A stretch of DNA of 41,453 nt from Betaproteobacteria bacterium (lineage in GTDB: Bacteria; Pseudomonadota; Gammaproteobacteria; Burkholderiales; Burkholderiaceae_C), in the NCBI GenBank assembly GCA_016868205.1, contig VGHR01000015.1, positions 1-41,453 on the forward strand, given 5' to 3'. Shown here piece after piece: positions 34,206 to 41,453 of the stretch. The notes below the pieces were generated by a model. That model was not told where the DNA came from and searched no databases. It saw nothing but the letters and a program-made list of their open reading frames with translations. The position numbers were made by a program, and so were the translations under genes. Each line of letters opens with the position of its first letter. Position 1 is the first letter of the stretch.

Positions 34206-34648
34206 GAGAGGCAGCGGCGGGCAGGCCGGCGGGTTTGCTCCAGGAGCGATTGCACAAGATGGATCTCGGCCTCGTGACAGGCGATCAGCCGCGCCCAGCG
34301 GGCATCGCTCATCGTCTGGCTGCGCCAAGCGGCCAGCGACACCACGCAGCCGCTCTGGTGGGGCAGCACCCGTGCCGCGACGCGCGGGCTCAGTTGCCGG
34401 GCCTCGCTGCCCACCCAGTAGTCGACTTGGCCCAGAGCCTGATCGAGCACCGGCCGGACATAGCTGACCGAGCCGTCAAACAAGCTGACGCCCTTATACA
34501 GACCGGTGCCCACACGCACCGTGTTCATGCTGCCCAGGGCCCAGCGGCCGAGCTGGCGGCCGTCGGCCAGAAAGCGCAAGGCGCGGGCTGGCTCGACGGC
34601 GCACACCAAGCTGGTGATGTGCGCTGGGGCTTGGGCAGGTGGGCTCAT
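34202..34648 (-). CDS. Small SRPBCC-like protein (148 aa)
   Basis: Soluble protein whose segment PARALRFLADGRQLGRWALG and the following strands (TGLYKGVSLFDG, VDYWVGSEARQLSP, ARVLPHQSGCVVSLAAW) resemble SRPBCC/START-type ligand-binding folds. The match is by eye and moderate. It lies 46 nt after livJ and overlaps the kynU start by 4 nt, so it is coupled to kynureninase and may bind or hand over an aromatic ligand. Function unknown. Confidence 0.6.
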   Translation of the reverse strand: MSPPAQAPAHITSLVCAVEPARALRFLADGRQLGRWALGSMNTVRVGTGLYKGVSLFDGSVSYVRPVLDQALGQVDYWVGSEARQLSPRVAARVLPHQSGCVVSLAAWRSQTMSDARWARLIACHEAEIHLVQSLLEQTRRPARRCLS

Positions 34649-34694
34649 GATGGCTTCAGGCAGGCCGGGAGGCAGAGCCGGCCGGCCCACAAGC

Positions 34695-35963
34695 TCATTC
34701 TTCGACCCGACGGGTCAGGGCCTGCATCTCGGTCAGGCTGATCGTGCGGTCGGTCACGATTTGACCGCCGGTGATTTTCCAGACCAGGGCTGGGCCGCTG
34801 ACATCACCGTTGGCATCGAACTCGATCGGGCCGGTCGCGCCGAAATACTTGATCGGCTTGCCCGCACGGATCAATTCCAGGGCCTTCTTGAATTCGGCCG
34901 GGCCGGTGCCCACCGGGGTTCCGCCCGGGGTATGTACGCGGCGCACCGCCTCACGGATGGAGGGGCCGCTCAAGTCCTTGGCGATGTTCATCGCCAGCGC
35001 CATCACCATAACGGCGTCGTACTGGGTATGGACGCCAGGGCCCTTGGAATCGGCATTCCATTTCTTGAGGAAGGCTTCATTGAAGGCGTCTACATGGGGG
35101 CCAGGCTCCTGAGCGTTGTCCATGCCGAAGAAGTCCTCGACGAACTGCCCACCCACGCCATTGACGAAGTCCATGGTGCGCATGGAATTGTTGAGCGCGA
35201 CCTTGCGTGGGCCGCCTTGCGACAACCATTCCCGCACGATGGTGACCGCATCTTTGGGGAAACCGATCAGCAGCAGGGCCTCGGGCTTGGACGCCAGCGC
35301 GCGGGTGACCTCGGCCCGGTAGTTGGGCTGGTTGTCGTTGTAGGGCACCTCAGCCAGAATTTCGCCGCCGAGCTTTTTGTGCGCACCCCGGTAGAACCGG
35401 AGCATGTCGGTGCCGAAGTCGGTGTTGACATAAATCACCGCCAACCGCTTCATGCCACGCCGATTGACTTCGGAGGCGGTGGCATAAGCCTGGGTCTTGC
35501 TGGTGGGCAGGGTGCGGAAGAAGTAGCCACCGCTGCGACCGTCGGTGAAGTTGCTGGCCGACGAGCAGCAGGAGATCTGCACCACCTTGGAGGGGGCCGT
35601 CACCGCCGAGATGATCGGGCCGGTCACGCCCGAAGAAATGGTGCCGGTGAACGCTTGCACCCGCTCAACCTCCACCAGGTACTTGGCGGCGTCGACACCC
35701 ACCGTGGGCTGGCCCTGGTCGTCGCGCAAGATGAACTGAACCGGGCAAGACTTGATACCGCCACCCTGGTTCACATGCTCGATGGCCAGTTCAGCGGCCT
35801 GCGCGATCTTTTTGGTGATCGGCGCCATCGAGCCGGTCAGCGGCAAGATGCCACCGACCTTAACCGGACAAGCCGGGGCCTGCGCCATCGCCGCAGGCAG
35901 CGCCGCGGCCAACAGCAGGCCGGCGAGCCAGCGACCTACTCCGAGAGATGTACTTGAGCTCAT
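34695..35963 (-). CDS. livJ: Branched-chain amino acid-type ABC transporter binding protein (422 aa)
   Basis: Periplasmic type I binding protein. Residues 1-27 form a signal peptide (hydrophobic GLLLAAALPAAMAQA). The mature part has VKVGGILPLTGSMAP, AAELAIEHVNQGGGI and the two-lobed Leu/Ile/Val-binding architecture. ATG follows AGAAAGGA. LivJ-type proteins bind amino acids but also aromatic acids and amides; with kynureninase downstream, kynurenine or a related compound is a reasonable guess. Two adjacent cysteines (SCCSS) near residue 133 are unusual. It lies after the membrane genes, 34 nt downstream of livM. Confidence 0.92.
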   Translation of the reverse strand: MSSSTSLGVGRWLAGLLLAAALPAAMAQAPACPVKVGGILPLTGSMAPITKKIAQAAELAIEHVNQGGGIKSCPVQFILRDDQGQPTVGVDAAKYLVEVERVQAFTGTISSGVTGPIISAVTAPSKVVQISCCSSASNFTDGRSGGYFFRTLPTSKTQAYATASEVNRRGMKRLAVIYVNTDFGTDMLRFYRGAHKKLGGEILAEVPYNDNQPNYRAEVTRALASKPEALLLIGFPKDAVTIVREWLSQGGPRKVALNNSMRTMDFVNGVGGQFVEDFFGMDNAQEPGPHVDAFNEAFLKKWNADSKGPGVHTQYDAVMVMALAMNIAKDLSGPSIREAVRRVHTPGGTPVGTGPAEFKKALELIRAGKPIKYFGATGPIEFDANGDVSGPALVWKITGGQIVTDRTISLTEMQALTRRVEE

Positions 35964-35997
35964 GATCAGTCCTTTCTTCGTGGAACAAAAAGTCAGC

Positions 35998-36945
35998 TTA
36001 CCAAACCAAATGCCTTGAAACCACCGAGCGTTCGCCGATCAAGCCACGCGGCTTGTAGAGCAGCATCAGGACCAGCGTGAGGCCGATCAGGATCACCTGA
36101 ATGGCCGCGCCCTGTGCAGCATGCGAAGGCGGCACCCATTTGGAGACAGCCACTCCGCTGGCCGCCCAGATGCCCCAGACCACCAGGGCCCCGATCATCG
36201 CGCCCCGGTTGTTACCGCTGCCGCCCACAATGAGCATGGCCCAGACCTGAAAGGTCAGGATGGGCAGAAAGTCGAAGGGGCTGACAAAGCCGATGAAGGT
36301 CACATACAGCGCGCCGGCCAGGCCCATCAGGGTCGAGCCCAGCACGAACGATTGCAGACGATAAGACAGCGGGCTCTTGCCCAGCGAGGAGGCGGCCGCC
36401 TCGTCCTCACGGATGGCGCGCAGCACCCGGCCCCAGGGCGAGGACAAGATGCGCTCGAGCGCCCAGTACACCAGGGCCACCACCGCCACCATGAACACCA
36501 GATAGAACAGGTTGTAGCTCAGGGGCGCGTCAAACCAGGTGGCCAGCGGCTTGGGGATGCGGGTGATGCCCTGCGAGGCGCCGGTCCAGGACTCCAAATT
36601 GAGCGAGACCAGCTGGATCATGATGCCGATGCCAAAGGTGGCAATGGCCAGGTAGTCGCCGCGCAGCCGGATCGTGATCAGCCCGATCAGAGTGGCCGCC
36701 AGCGCGGTGACCAGCATGGCCGCGATGATGCCCACCAGCCAGGGCAGTCCGTAGTTGCCCATCAGCTGCGGGTTGGGGGCCGCCGTCAGGATGGCATGGG
36801 TGTAGCCGCCGATGGCGTAAAAACCAGCCACCCCCGCATTGAACAGGCCGGTAAAGCCCCATTGCAGGTTCAGGCCCATGGTCAGGATGCACAGCACCAG
36901 CACCACGCAGAGGAAAAACACCAGATAGGAGGCCACGCCCAGCAT
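35998..36945 (-). CDS. livM: Branched-chain amino acid-type ABC permease LivM (315 aa)
   Basis: Inner-membrane permease with about eight to ten helices. The segment LNLQWGFTGLFNAGVAGFYAIGGYTHAIL and the cytoplasmic coupling loop GRVLRAIREDEAAASSLGKSPLSYRLQSFVLG are family hallmarks. ATG 36945 follows AGGAGCTCTG; an earlier in-frame start would overlap livH and is not membrane-like. It is 13 nt after livH and pairs with it to form the channel. Confidence 0.93.
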   Translation of the reverse strand: MLGVASYLVFFLCVVLVLCILTMGLNLQWGFTGLFNAGVAGFYAIGGYTHAILTAAPNPQLMGNYGLPWLVGIIAAMLVTALAATLIGLITIRLRGDYLAIATFGIGIMIQLVSLNLESWTGASQGITRIPKPLATWFDAPLSYNLFYLVFMVAVVALVYWALERILSSPWGRVLRAIREDEAAASSLGKSPLSYRLQSFVLGSTLMGLAGALYVTFIGFVSPFDFLPILTFQVWAMLIVGGSGNNRGAMIGALVVWGIWAASGVAVSKWVPPSHAAQGAAIQVILIGLTLVLMLLYKPRGLIGERSVVSRHLVW

Positions 36946-36958
36946 CAGAGCTCCTGTC

Positions 36959-37858
36959 TCATGAGGACTTCTCGCCCAGCAAACCCTGAGGGCGCAGCCA
37001 CAGCACACCCAGCAGGAGCAAAAACGGCATGGCCGGCTTGTAGCCGGGATTGGCCACCAAAAGGAAGAGGTTTTCCGCGATACCCACGAGTAAACCACCG
37101 ATCACTGCGCCCGGCAGGCTCCCAACGCCGCCAAAGATGGCTGCGGCAAACACCGACAGCAGCAGGTTCGAGCCCAGCTCGGGGTGCAATTGCGGCGTCA
37201 GCCCCGAGAACACGCCGGCCATGGCGGCCATGAAACCCGAGATCAGCCAGGTGGTGCGCACCACGCTGTCGACTCGGATGCCGCAAACCTGTGCCAACGT
37301 CGGGCTTTCGGCCATGGCCCGCATCGCAATGCCGGTGCGGTGAAAGGTCAGGTACAGATGGAGCACGATCACCAGCAGCACCGTCAAGGCGAGGATGAAC
37401 ACCTGATCGGGCAAGACCCGCATCCCTGGCAGGATCATCACCCCCAGCTGCAGCTCGCGGGTGTAGAAGTAGGAGTCATGGCCCCAAATCAGCACCAGGA
37501 TATGACGCAGCACCAGGGCAGCACCAAAAGCGGCAAACACCAGCACCAGAGACGCGGCGCCGCTGCGCCGAAGCGGGCGAAACACCAGCAGGTCCAGCCA
37601 CCAGGACATGGCTCCAGCCAGGACCGAAGCCAGCAGTGCTGCCAGCAGCAACTGCCAGCCAAAGCTCAGACCCATGGTGGGCGTGCCCGGACCGATGAAT
37701 GTCACCACCGCCAGCGCCAGGTAGGCGCCGATGGTCATGAACTCGGCGTGAGCGAAGTTGGCAAAACGCATGATCTGCAGCGTCAGAGACAGGCCGATCG
37801 CCCCAAGCGAGACGATCGCGCCAGTGAAAACGCCGTCGGTCAAGGCTTGCAGGATCAT
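36959..37858 (-). CDS. livH: Branched-chain amino acid-type ABC permease LivH (299 aa)
   Basis: Second membrane subunit. The start GVFTGAIVSLGAIGLSLTLQIMRFANFAHAEF is the classic LivH N-terminus, and the coupling loop GIAMRAMAESPTLAQVCGI is present. About eight hydrophobic segments. It overlaps livF by 4 nt upstream, a normal arrangement for these operons. Confidence 0.94.
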   Translation of the reverse strand: MILQALTDGVFTGAIVSLGAIGLSLTLQIMRFANFAHAEFMTIGAYLALAVVTFIGPGTPTMGLSFGWQLLLAALLASVLAGAMSWWLDLLVFRPLRRSGAASLVLVFAAFGAALVLRHILVLIWGHDSYFYTRELQLGVMILPGMRVLPDQVFILALTVLLVIVLHLYLTFHRTGIAMRAMAESPTLAQVCGIRVDSVVRTTWLISGFMAAMAGVFSGLTPQLHPELGSNLLLSVFAAAIFGGVGSLPGAVIGGLLVGIAENLFLLVANPGYKPAMPFLLLLGVLWLRPQGLLGEKSS

Positions 37859-38628
37859 GCGTCCACCCGCCTTCGCGCAGCGCCCAAAAACGCCGCCGCC
37901 ACCGCTGGGTCGTCGAGCAGTGAACGGGCCGCGCCGTCGAGGTGGTTGCGACCCTCGACCAAAATGTAAGCCCGATCGCTGTGCTGCAAAGCACCCTTGG
38001 CGTTTTGTTCGACCATGAGAATGCTGACCCCTTGGCGACTCAGGCGATGCAGGCTCTCAAAAACCTCCTGCACCATCATTGGGGCCAGGCCGGCCGAGGG
38101 CTCGTCGAGCATCAGCACGCTCGGATTGGTCATGAGCGCGCGGGCAATGGCCAGCATCTGACGCTGCCCGCCAGACAGCGTTCGCGCCTTCTGGCGGCGC
38201 TTGTCAGCCAATACCGGGAACATGGCATAGGCCTGCTCCAGTCGCTGGGTCAGCTCGGCGCCCAGAATGTAGCCGCCGATGCGCAGGTTCTCGTGGATGC
38301 TCAGGGTGGCAAACACATTGCCGGTCTGCGGCACAAAGCCCACCCCGGCCTGCATGATCTGATCTGAGGCACGGCCGAGCAGGGACTGCCCGCGCAGATC
38401 GATTCGACCGGACTCAATACGCACCAGTCCCGCAATGGCTTTCATGAGCGTGCTCTTGCCCGCGCCGTTGGGGCCGATGATGGTCACCATCTCGCCAACA
38501 TCGACCCGCAGGCTGGCGCCCTGCACGATGGGCATGCCGGGGACATAGCCGGCCACCAGGTCCTGCAGCTGCAGCACCGCGGTGCCGCCGGCGCTGGGCT
38601 GAACTGCGGCGGTGTTCACCGGGTTCAT
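37855..38628 (-). CDS. livF: Branched-chain amino acid-type ABC ATPase LivF (257 aa)
   Basis: ATP-binding subunit. Walker A GPNGAGKST is at 52-60, the signature LSGGQRQM and Walker B VLMLDEPSAGLAP follow, and the His-switch region MVEQNAKGA is seen. It has a slightly long N-terminal leader (about 18 residues) before the first strand. ATG 38628 overlaps the livG stop by 4 nt (ATGA). Confidence 0.94.
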   Translation of the reverse strand: MNPVNTAAVQPSAGGTAVLQLQDLVAGYVPGMPIVQGASLRVDVGEMVTIIGPNGAGKSTLMKAIAGLVRIESGRIDLRGQSLLGRASDQIMQAGVGFVPQTGNVFATLSIHENLRIGGYILGAELTQRLEQAYAMFPVLADKRRQKARTLSGGQRQMLAIARALMTNPSVLMLDEPSAGLAPMMVQEVFESLHRLSRQGVSILMVEQNAKGALQHSDRAYILVEGRNHLDGAARSLLDDPAVAAAFLGAARRRVDA

Positions 38629-39416
38629 GCGCTGGGCCCCAGATAGGCGTCGAGCACCAGCGGGTTGTCCTGGATCTCGCGCGGGCTGCCCTCGGCCAGC
38701 ACCCGACCCTGGGCCATCACCAGCACCCGCTCGCACACCCGCATGACCAGGTCCATGTTGTGTTCGATCAGCAAGAAGGTGATACCGCGCTGATGCAGCA
38801 TCTGCACCCGTTCCATCAGGGTCTCCAGCAGGCTGGGGTTGACGCCGGCCGCCGGCTCGTCAAGCAGGATCATGGCCGGATCGATCATCAGGACCCTCGC
38901 CAGCTCGAGCAGCTTTTGCTGCCCGCCCGAGAGCTGGCCGGCCAACAAAGCCGCCTTGTCAGACAGGGCGCACCACTCGAGCACGCCGCGAGCGCGCTCC
39001 TGCTGTTGCCGCTCCTGGGCCCGCACCCGGCCGATGGCCCACCAATTGGCGTCGAAACGCTCACCGAGCTGGCCGGTGGGGGCCAGCAGAACGTTTTCGA
39101 GCACCGTCATGTTGGCAAAGGGGCGGGGCACCTGAAAGGTGCGCGCCAGCCCACGGCGAAAGATCGCATGGGGTGCCAGCGTGTCGATGGCCTGGCCTTG
39201 AAACAAAATGCGGCCTGAGTCCTTTTTCTGCGCGCCAGCGATCAGGTCAAAGGTGGTGGTCTTGCCGGCGCCATTGGGGCCGATCAGCCCGGTCAGGCTC
39301 CCACGCGCCACGCGGAAGTCGACGCCGTCGACCGCACGAAGCTGACCGAAGGCCTTACAAAGGCCCTTCAGCTCAAGGATCGGTTCAGTGGAAGACGGGG
39401 TGACCAACGAAGACAA
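38625..39416 (-). CDS. livG: Branched-chain amino acid-type ABC ATPase LivG (263 aa, non-ATG start)
   Basis: ATP-binding subunit with Walker A GPNGAGKTT (46-54), the LivG insertion TFQVPRPFANMTVLENVLLA, signature LSGGQQKLLELARVL and Walker B MILLDEPAAGVNP. No ATG is near the N-terminus: the frame opens after a TAA at about 39434 and only TTG codons at 39416 and 39407 can start translation, so expression may be limited. It follows the hydrolase gene by 76 nt. Confidence 0.9.
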   Translation of the reverse strand: MSSLVTPSSTEPILELKGLCKAFGQLRAVDGVDFRVARGSLTGLIGPNGAGKTTTFDLIAGAQKKDSGRILFQGQAIDTLAPHAIFRRGLARTFQVPRPFANMTVLENVLLAPTGQLGERFDANWWAIGRVRAQERQQQERARGVLEWCALSDKAALLAGQLSGGQQKLLELARVLMIDPAMILLDEPAAGVNPSLLETLMERVQMLHQRGITFLLIEHNMDLVMRVCERVLVMAQGRVLAEGSPREIQDNPLVLDAYLGPSA

Positions 39417-39492
39417 CGCACAGAAGGCGCCAAGTTAGAAATTCAAGGGCTGAGCATAGCGACTGAGCCTGAGAGCCTCATGCGTGTTTATC

Positions 39493-40344
39493 CTAGGCAG
39501 GCTGTGTCAAGCGCTTTACATCGGGCAGCAGCAGATCGCGCGTGAGCTGGCTCAGCGGGCGATCGGGTTGGGCCAGTTCGTCGAGCACCACCGTGATGTG
39601 ATTGGCCTGCGCGACCTCCATGTGCGACACCTCGGCGCCATGCGCGCGCGCGTGCAGGGCGAATTCGGCACTTTGCCGCAGAAACTCCGAAGTCTCCGCG
39701 CCGCCGACGGCCACCCGCAGGGGCGCGCGCAGCGACAAGGCCCGCTTGAGCGGACTGAAACGCGCGATCTCCTCGGCAGTGAGTTGCAGACTGTCGTTCT
39801 GGAAGGACTGCGCCACCGGCGCCAGATCAAACAGGCCACTGATGGCCACGCCGCCACACAAGCCGTCTTCAGGAAAACCCATGCCTGTCATCCAGGCGGT
39901 GTCCATCAACTCGGCCACCAGATGTCCACCGGCCGAATTGCCCGCCACCGCGATCCGCGAGCGATCTAGCCCGAAAGCATCGGTCTGGCGATGCAGATGC
40001 ACCAGAGCCAGCCGGCAGGCCTGCACTACGTCCTGCATGCGTACCCGTGGAATGAGCGGGTAGTCGATCACCGCCAGCGCCACACTATGGTCCACAAAGG
40101 CCGGCGCGAGAAAAGAAAACTGGGTCGCCCGCATGCTGCGCCAGAAGCCACCGTGGATGAACATCAGCACCGGTACCGGCCCCACCGCGCGGGGCGGGCG
40201 ATACAAGTCCAAGGTGTGATCCTCGTCGGGCCCATAAGGGATGGCACGTTGGCAGGCATACCGGGCACTGGCCCGCTCGGCCGCCAGCGCACGGCGACGC
40301 ATCACCGCGTCCAGGTCCTTGATAGAGTCCAGGGTGAAAGGCAT
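39493..40344 (-). CDS. Alpha/beta hydrolase, arylformamidase-like (283 aa)
   Basis: Serine hydrolase with the HGGFW oxyanion motif at 64-68 and nucleophile Ser137 in GNSAG; ANHITVVLDEL near the C-terminus holds the likely catalytic His. The HGG(Y/F)W motif is typical of kynurenine formamidase (AFMID type), which converts N-formylkynurenine to kynurenine, and kynU in the same operon strengthens this. It may instead be a carboxylesterase for another amide or ester. ATG 40344 has AGGAGCGCGC upstream. First gene of the operon; the second REP-like element begins 80 bp upstream. Confidence 0.85.
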   Translation of the reverse strand: MPFTLDSIKDLDAVMRRRALAAERASARYACQRAIPYGPDEDHTLDLYRPPRAVGPVPVLMFIHGGFWRSMRATQFSFLAPAFVDHSVALAVIDYPLIPRVRMQDVVQACRLALVHLHRQTDAFGLDRSRIAVAGNSAGGHLVAELMDTAWMTGMGFPEDGLCGGVAISGLFDLAPVAQSFQNDSLQLTAEEIARFSPLKRALSLRAPLRVAVGGAETSEFLRQSAEFALHARAHGAEVSHMEVAQANHITVVLDELAQPDRPLSQLTRDLLLPDVKRLTQPA

Positions 40345-40423
40345 GCGCGCTCCTGTTTGCATCGACGGCCCCAACGACCGAGGCAGGCATCGAGGTTAGC
40401 CGATGACCGACCTCTTTTGAATT

Positions 40424-40515
40424 TTGTGACAGGACCGCCCTCGGTGCGATGCGGCGGCTGATCAAGCACCGCGCCCGGTCAAAGGCCCCATCGCCGCGAG
40501 GGCGCGGCGCCCACA
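40424..40515. repeat. Second composite element: REP-like copies E and F
   Basis: Copy E (about 40426-40451, plus) has lost most of the GTGGGAG head (GTGACAGG) but keeps ACCG-CCCT-CGGTGCGATG. Copy F (40481-40515, minus) keeps the GCCGCG-CCCT-CGCGGC hairpin with one change in the head. Order, orientation and the CTGATCAAGCACCGCG linker are the same as for copies B and C. Confidence 0.65.
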
Positions 40516-40609
40516 GGTGAAGACACCACAGGTGCAGGCTTCTAAAAGTGCAGGCTCCCACAGGTGTAGGCTCCTAAAAGTGCAGTTGCTGGAGGTGCAG
40601 TTCCCACAG
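40515..40609. repeat. Degenerate 15/16-bp tandem array, about six units
   Basis: Units such as AGGTGCAGGCTTCTAA, AAGTGCAGGCTCCCAC and AGGTGTAGGCTCCTAA are diverged versions of the unit at 23162. The last two units, ending GGTGCAGTTCCCACAGAGTC, match the end of the first array. Higher divergence suggests an older copy. Confidence 0.8.
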
Positions 40610-40635
40610 AGTCAGCCCACAGACCTCGATGGAGT

Positions 40636-40660
40636 GTTGTGGGAGCACCGGTACGATGCG
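40636..40660 (+). repeat. REP-like sequence, copy G (hairpin damaged)
   Basis: GTGGGAGCACCG is followed directly by GTACGATG, so the CCCTCG part of the loop and stem is lost. The downstream tail GCGGCGACTGATCAAGCACC matches copy D. Confidence 0.6.
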
Positions 40661-40775
40661 GCGACTGATCAAGCACCATGCCCATCCCAAGGCACGCCTC
40701 GGGTAACTCCGCTGGCCGTCGCTGAGCAAATTGTCGACAGTCGGGGCTTCTTTGATTACGGCCCCCAGCCATCGC

Positions 40776-41093
40776 ATGACCCCTGATCGTTCGGACCTGA
40801 TCCCCGCCCTGCGTGCCATCGTTGGTGAGGCGCACCTCATCGAAGGCGAAGACACCACGCCTTATGTGACCGAATGGCGGGGCCGCTTTCGGGGCGATGC
40901 CCTGTGCGTGGTCAAGCCGGCCGACCGTGATGCGGTCGCGGCTGTGGTGCGGCTGTGCGCGCAGCACGGCGCGCCCCTGCTGCCGCAAGGGGGTAACACC
41001 AGCATGTGTGGCGGCTCGGTGCCCTACCCGGCCGATCAGGCCAGCCCGCCGGTCATCGTCAACATTTCGCGGCTGCGCCATCGCCCGCAGTGA
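40776..41093 (+). pseudogene. N-terminal fragment of an FAD-linked oxidase (D-2-hydroxyacid dehydrogenase type)
   Basis: One hundred and five codons from ATG 40776 read as the start of a FAD-binding type 4 oxidoreductase such as D-2-hydroxyglutarate or D-lactate dehydrogenase: YVTEWRGRFRGDALCVVKPAD, AVVRLCAQHGAPLLPQGGNTSMCGG and VIVNISRLR. A normal family member has about 460 residues. Homology ends near 41078 and a TGA follows. The product lacks most of the FAD and the whole substrate domain, so it should be non-functional. Confidence 0.78.
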
Positions 41094-41266
41094 CGAAGCC
41101 AAGGCCCTGGGCATCAAAATGGGTGCGCCCTGGTTCCAGATTCGGCACCTTGAAGAAGAGGCAGGTCTCGTTGCCTTGTCGGCCAACTTTGCGCTGTACG
41201 GCGACATGAGCGACCGCATGATGAGCCTGGCCGCAGGCCTGGGCCACCGGCAAGAGGTCTACAGCA
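41071..41266 (+). pseudogene. Internal fragment of a UmuC-like Y-family DNA polymerase
   Basis: In a different frame from the preceding fragment, the sequence reads GCAIARSDEAKALGIKMGAP, then WFQIRHLEEEAGLVALSANF, GDMSDRMMSLA and RQEVYSID. This is the palm region of UmuC (error-prone polymerase V), and it stops right where the catalytic DE would be completed (YSIDES expected). Neither the gene start nor its end is present. Confidence 0.8.
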
Positions 41267-41453
41267 TCGACGTGGCGCACCGGCTGGGCTATGAGGTGCT
41301 GCCTGGATTGCTGGCGCTGGGCGCGGATGGGGCAGACCCTGTGGATATCCGACGTACTTTCCCTTGGGTTGAGAAGGAGCGCCTGGACCTTATCAACTCA
41401 CTTGAGTCGGTCCGAAGGACCATCAAGAAAAACATCAGCGTGGAGTACCGGCA
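41267..41453 (+). other. Unidentified open segment at the window end
   Basis: The UmuC frame stays open to the window edge but the sequence no longer resembles a polymerase: VAHRLGYEVLPGLLALGADG, then RRTFPWVEKERLDLINSLES and RRTIKKNISVEYR. It has lower GC than its surroundings near the end. I do not recognise the family; it may be the middle of another gene. Confidence 0.4.

Noticed and set aside
36121..37233. 370-codon plus-strand frame opposite livM and livH
   Set aside because: Gln/His/Arg-rich shadow of hydrophobic membrane genes; no family resemblance.
39493..40344. Assignment of the alpha/beta hydrolase as a certain KynB
   Set aside because: Most bacterial kynurenine formamidases I know as KynB are metal-dependent cyclase-like proteins; this is the serine-hydrolase type, so only an arylformamidase-like call is justified.
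40395..40424. Promoter for the arylformamidase-liv-kynU operon (TTCAAA - 17 bp - TAACCT on the minus strand)
   Set aside because: Spacing is right but only four and three of six bases fit the consensus, which is too weak to claim.

Overview
The window is about 41.5 kb of GC-rich, densely packed bacterial DNA. Gene content and protein style (a PaaX-controlled paa operon, two TRAP systems, standalone PaaN, LivFGHMJ-type ABC transporter, IclR regulator) suggest a betaproteobacterium of the Burkholderiales, probably Comamonadaceae-like. This is an inference from family resemblance; no rRNA or tRNA gene was seen.

Region 1 (1-6.8 kb). A truncated IclR-family regulator diverges from an operon of metallo-beta-lactamase-fold hydrolase, VOC protein, aromatic-type FAD monooxygenase, DUF2783 protein and a DctPQM TRAP transporter. 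It reads as uptake and oxidative catabolism of an organic acid, probably aromatic. A promoter with a perfect 18-bp palindrome lies in front of it, and a strong intrinsic terminator sits between the binding-protein gene and the membrane genes. Region 2 (6.9-16.1 kb, minus strand). A phenylacetate operon runs paaN-paaG-paaI-paaK-paaABCDE-paaX. The repressor gene is last, and a PaaX-like operator lies in the paaN promoter. A YbfB-type MFS permease diverges from it. A 13-nt motif, AGGGTTTACCCTA, occurs in both control regions.

Region 3 (17.4-22.6 kb, minus strand). A TAXI-type TRAP binding protein, a fused TRAP permease and a DadA-like FAD oxidoreductase form an operon, again with a terminator-like hairpin between binding protein and permease. 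Upstream is the C-terminal remnant of a type I-secreted protein, cut off at about 22640 where it meets the 3' remnant of a flavin reductase.

Region 4 (23.0-40.7 kb). Two direct copies of a composite repeat (REP-like hairpins plus a 16-bp tandem array) bracket about 17 kb. Between them lie a TIGR04076 - aldo/keto reductase - Crp/Fnr operon, a DUF5666-like exported protein, a ccdAB toxin-antitoxin pair, and a HyuA-HyuB-(AKR-Rid-Rid fusion) operon. Convergent to these is an operon of an arylformamidase-like hydrolase, a five-gene branched-chain-amino-acid-type ABC transporter, a SRPBCC-like protein and kynureninase. The likely theme is import and breakdown of kynurenine-like or lactam/imide-like nitrogen compounds. 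The most unusual gene is the 618-aa aldo/keto reductase fused to two Rid-family domains, whose reductase half has a paralogue 7 kb away.

Region 5 (40.7 kb-end). A mosaic of broken genes: the N-terminus of an FAD-linked oxidase, an internal piece of a UmuC-like polymerase, and an unidentified fragment. This is either a recombination scar or an assembly chimera.
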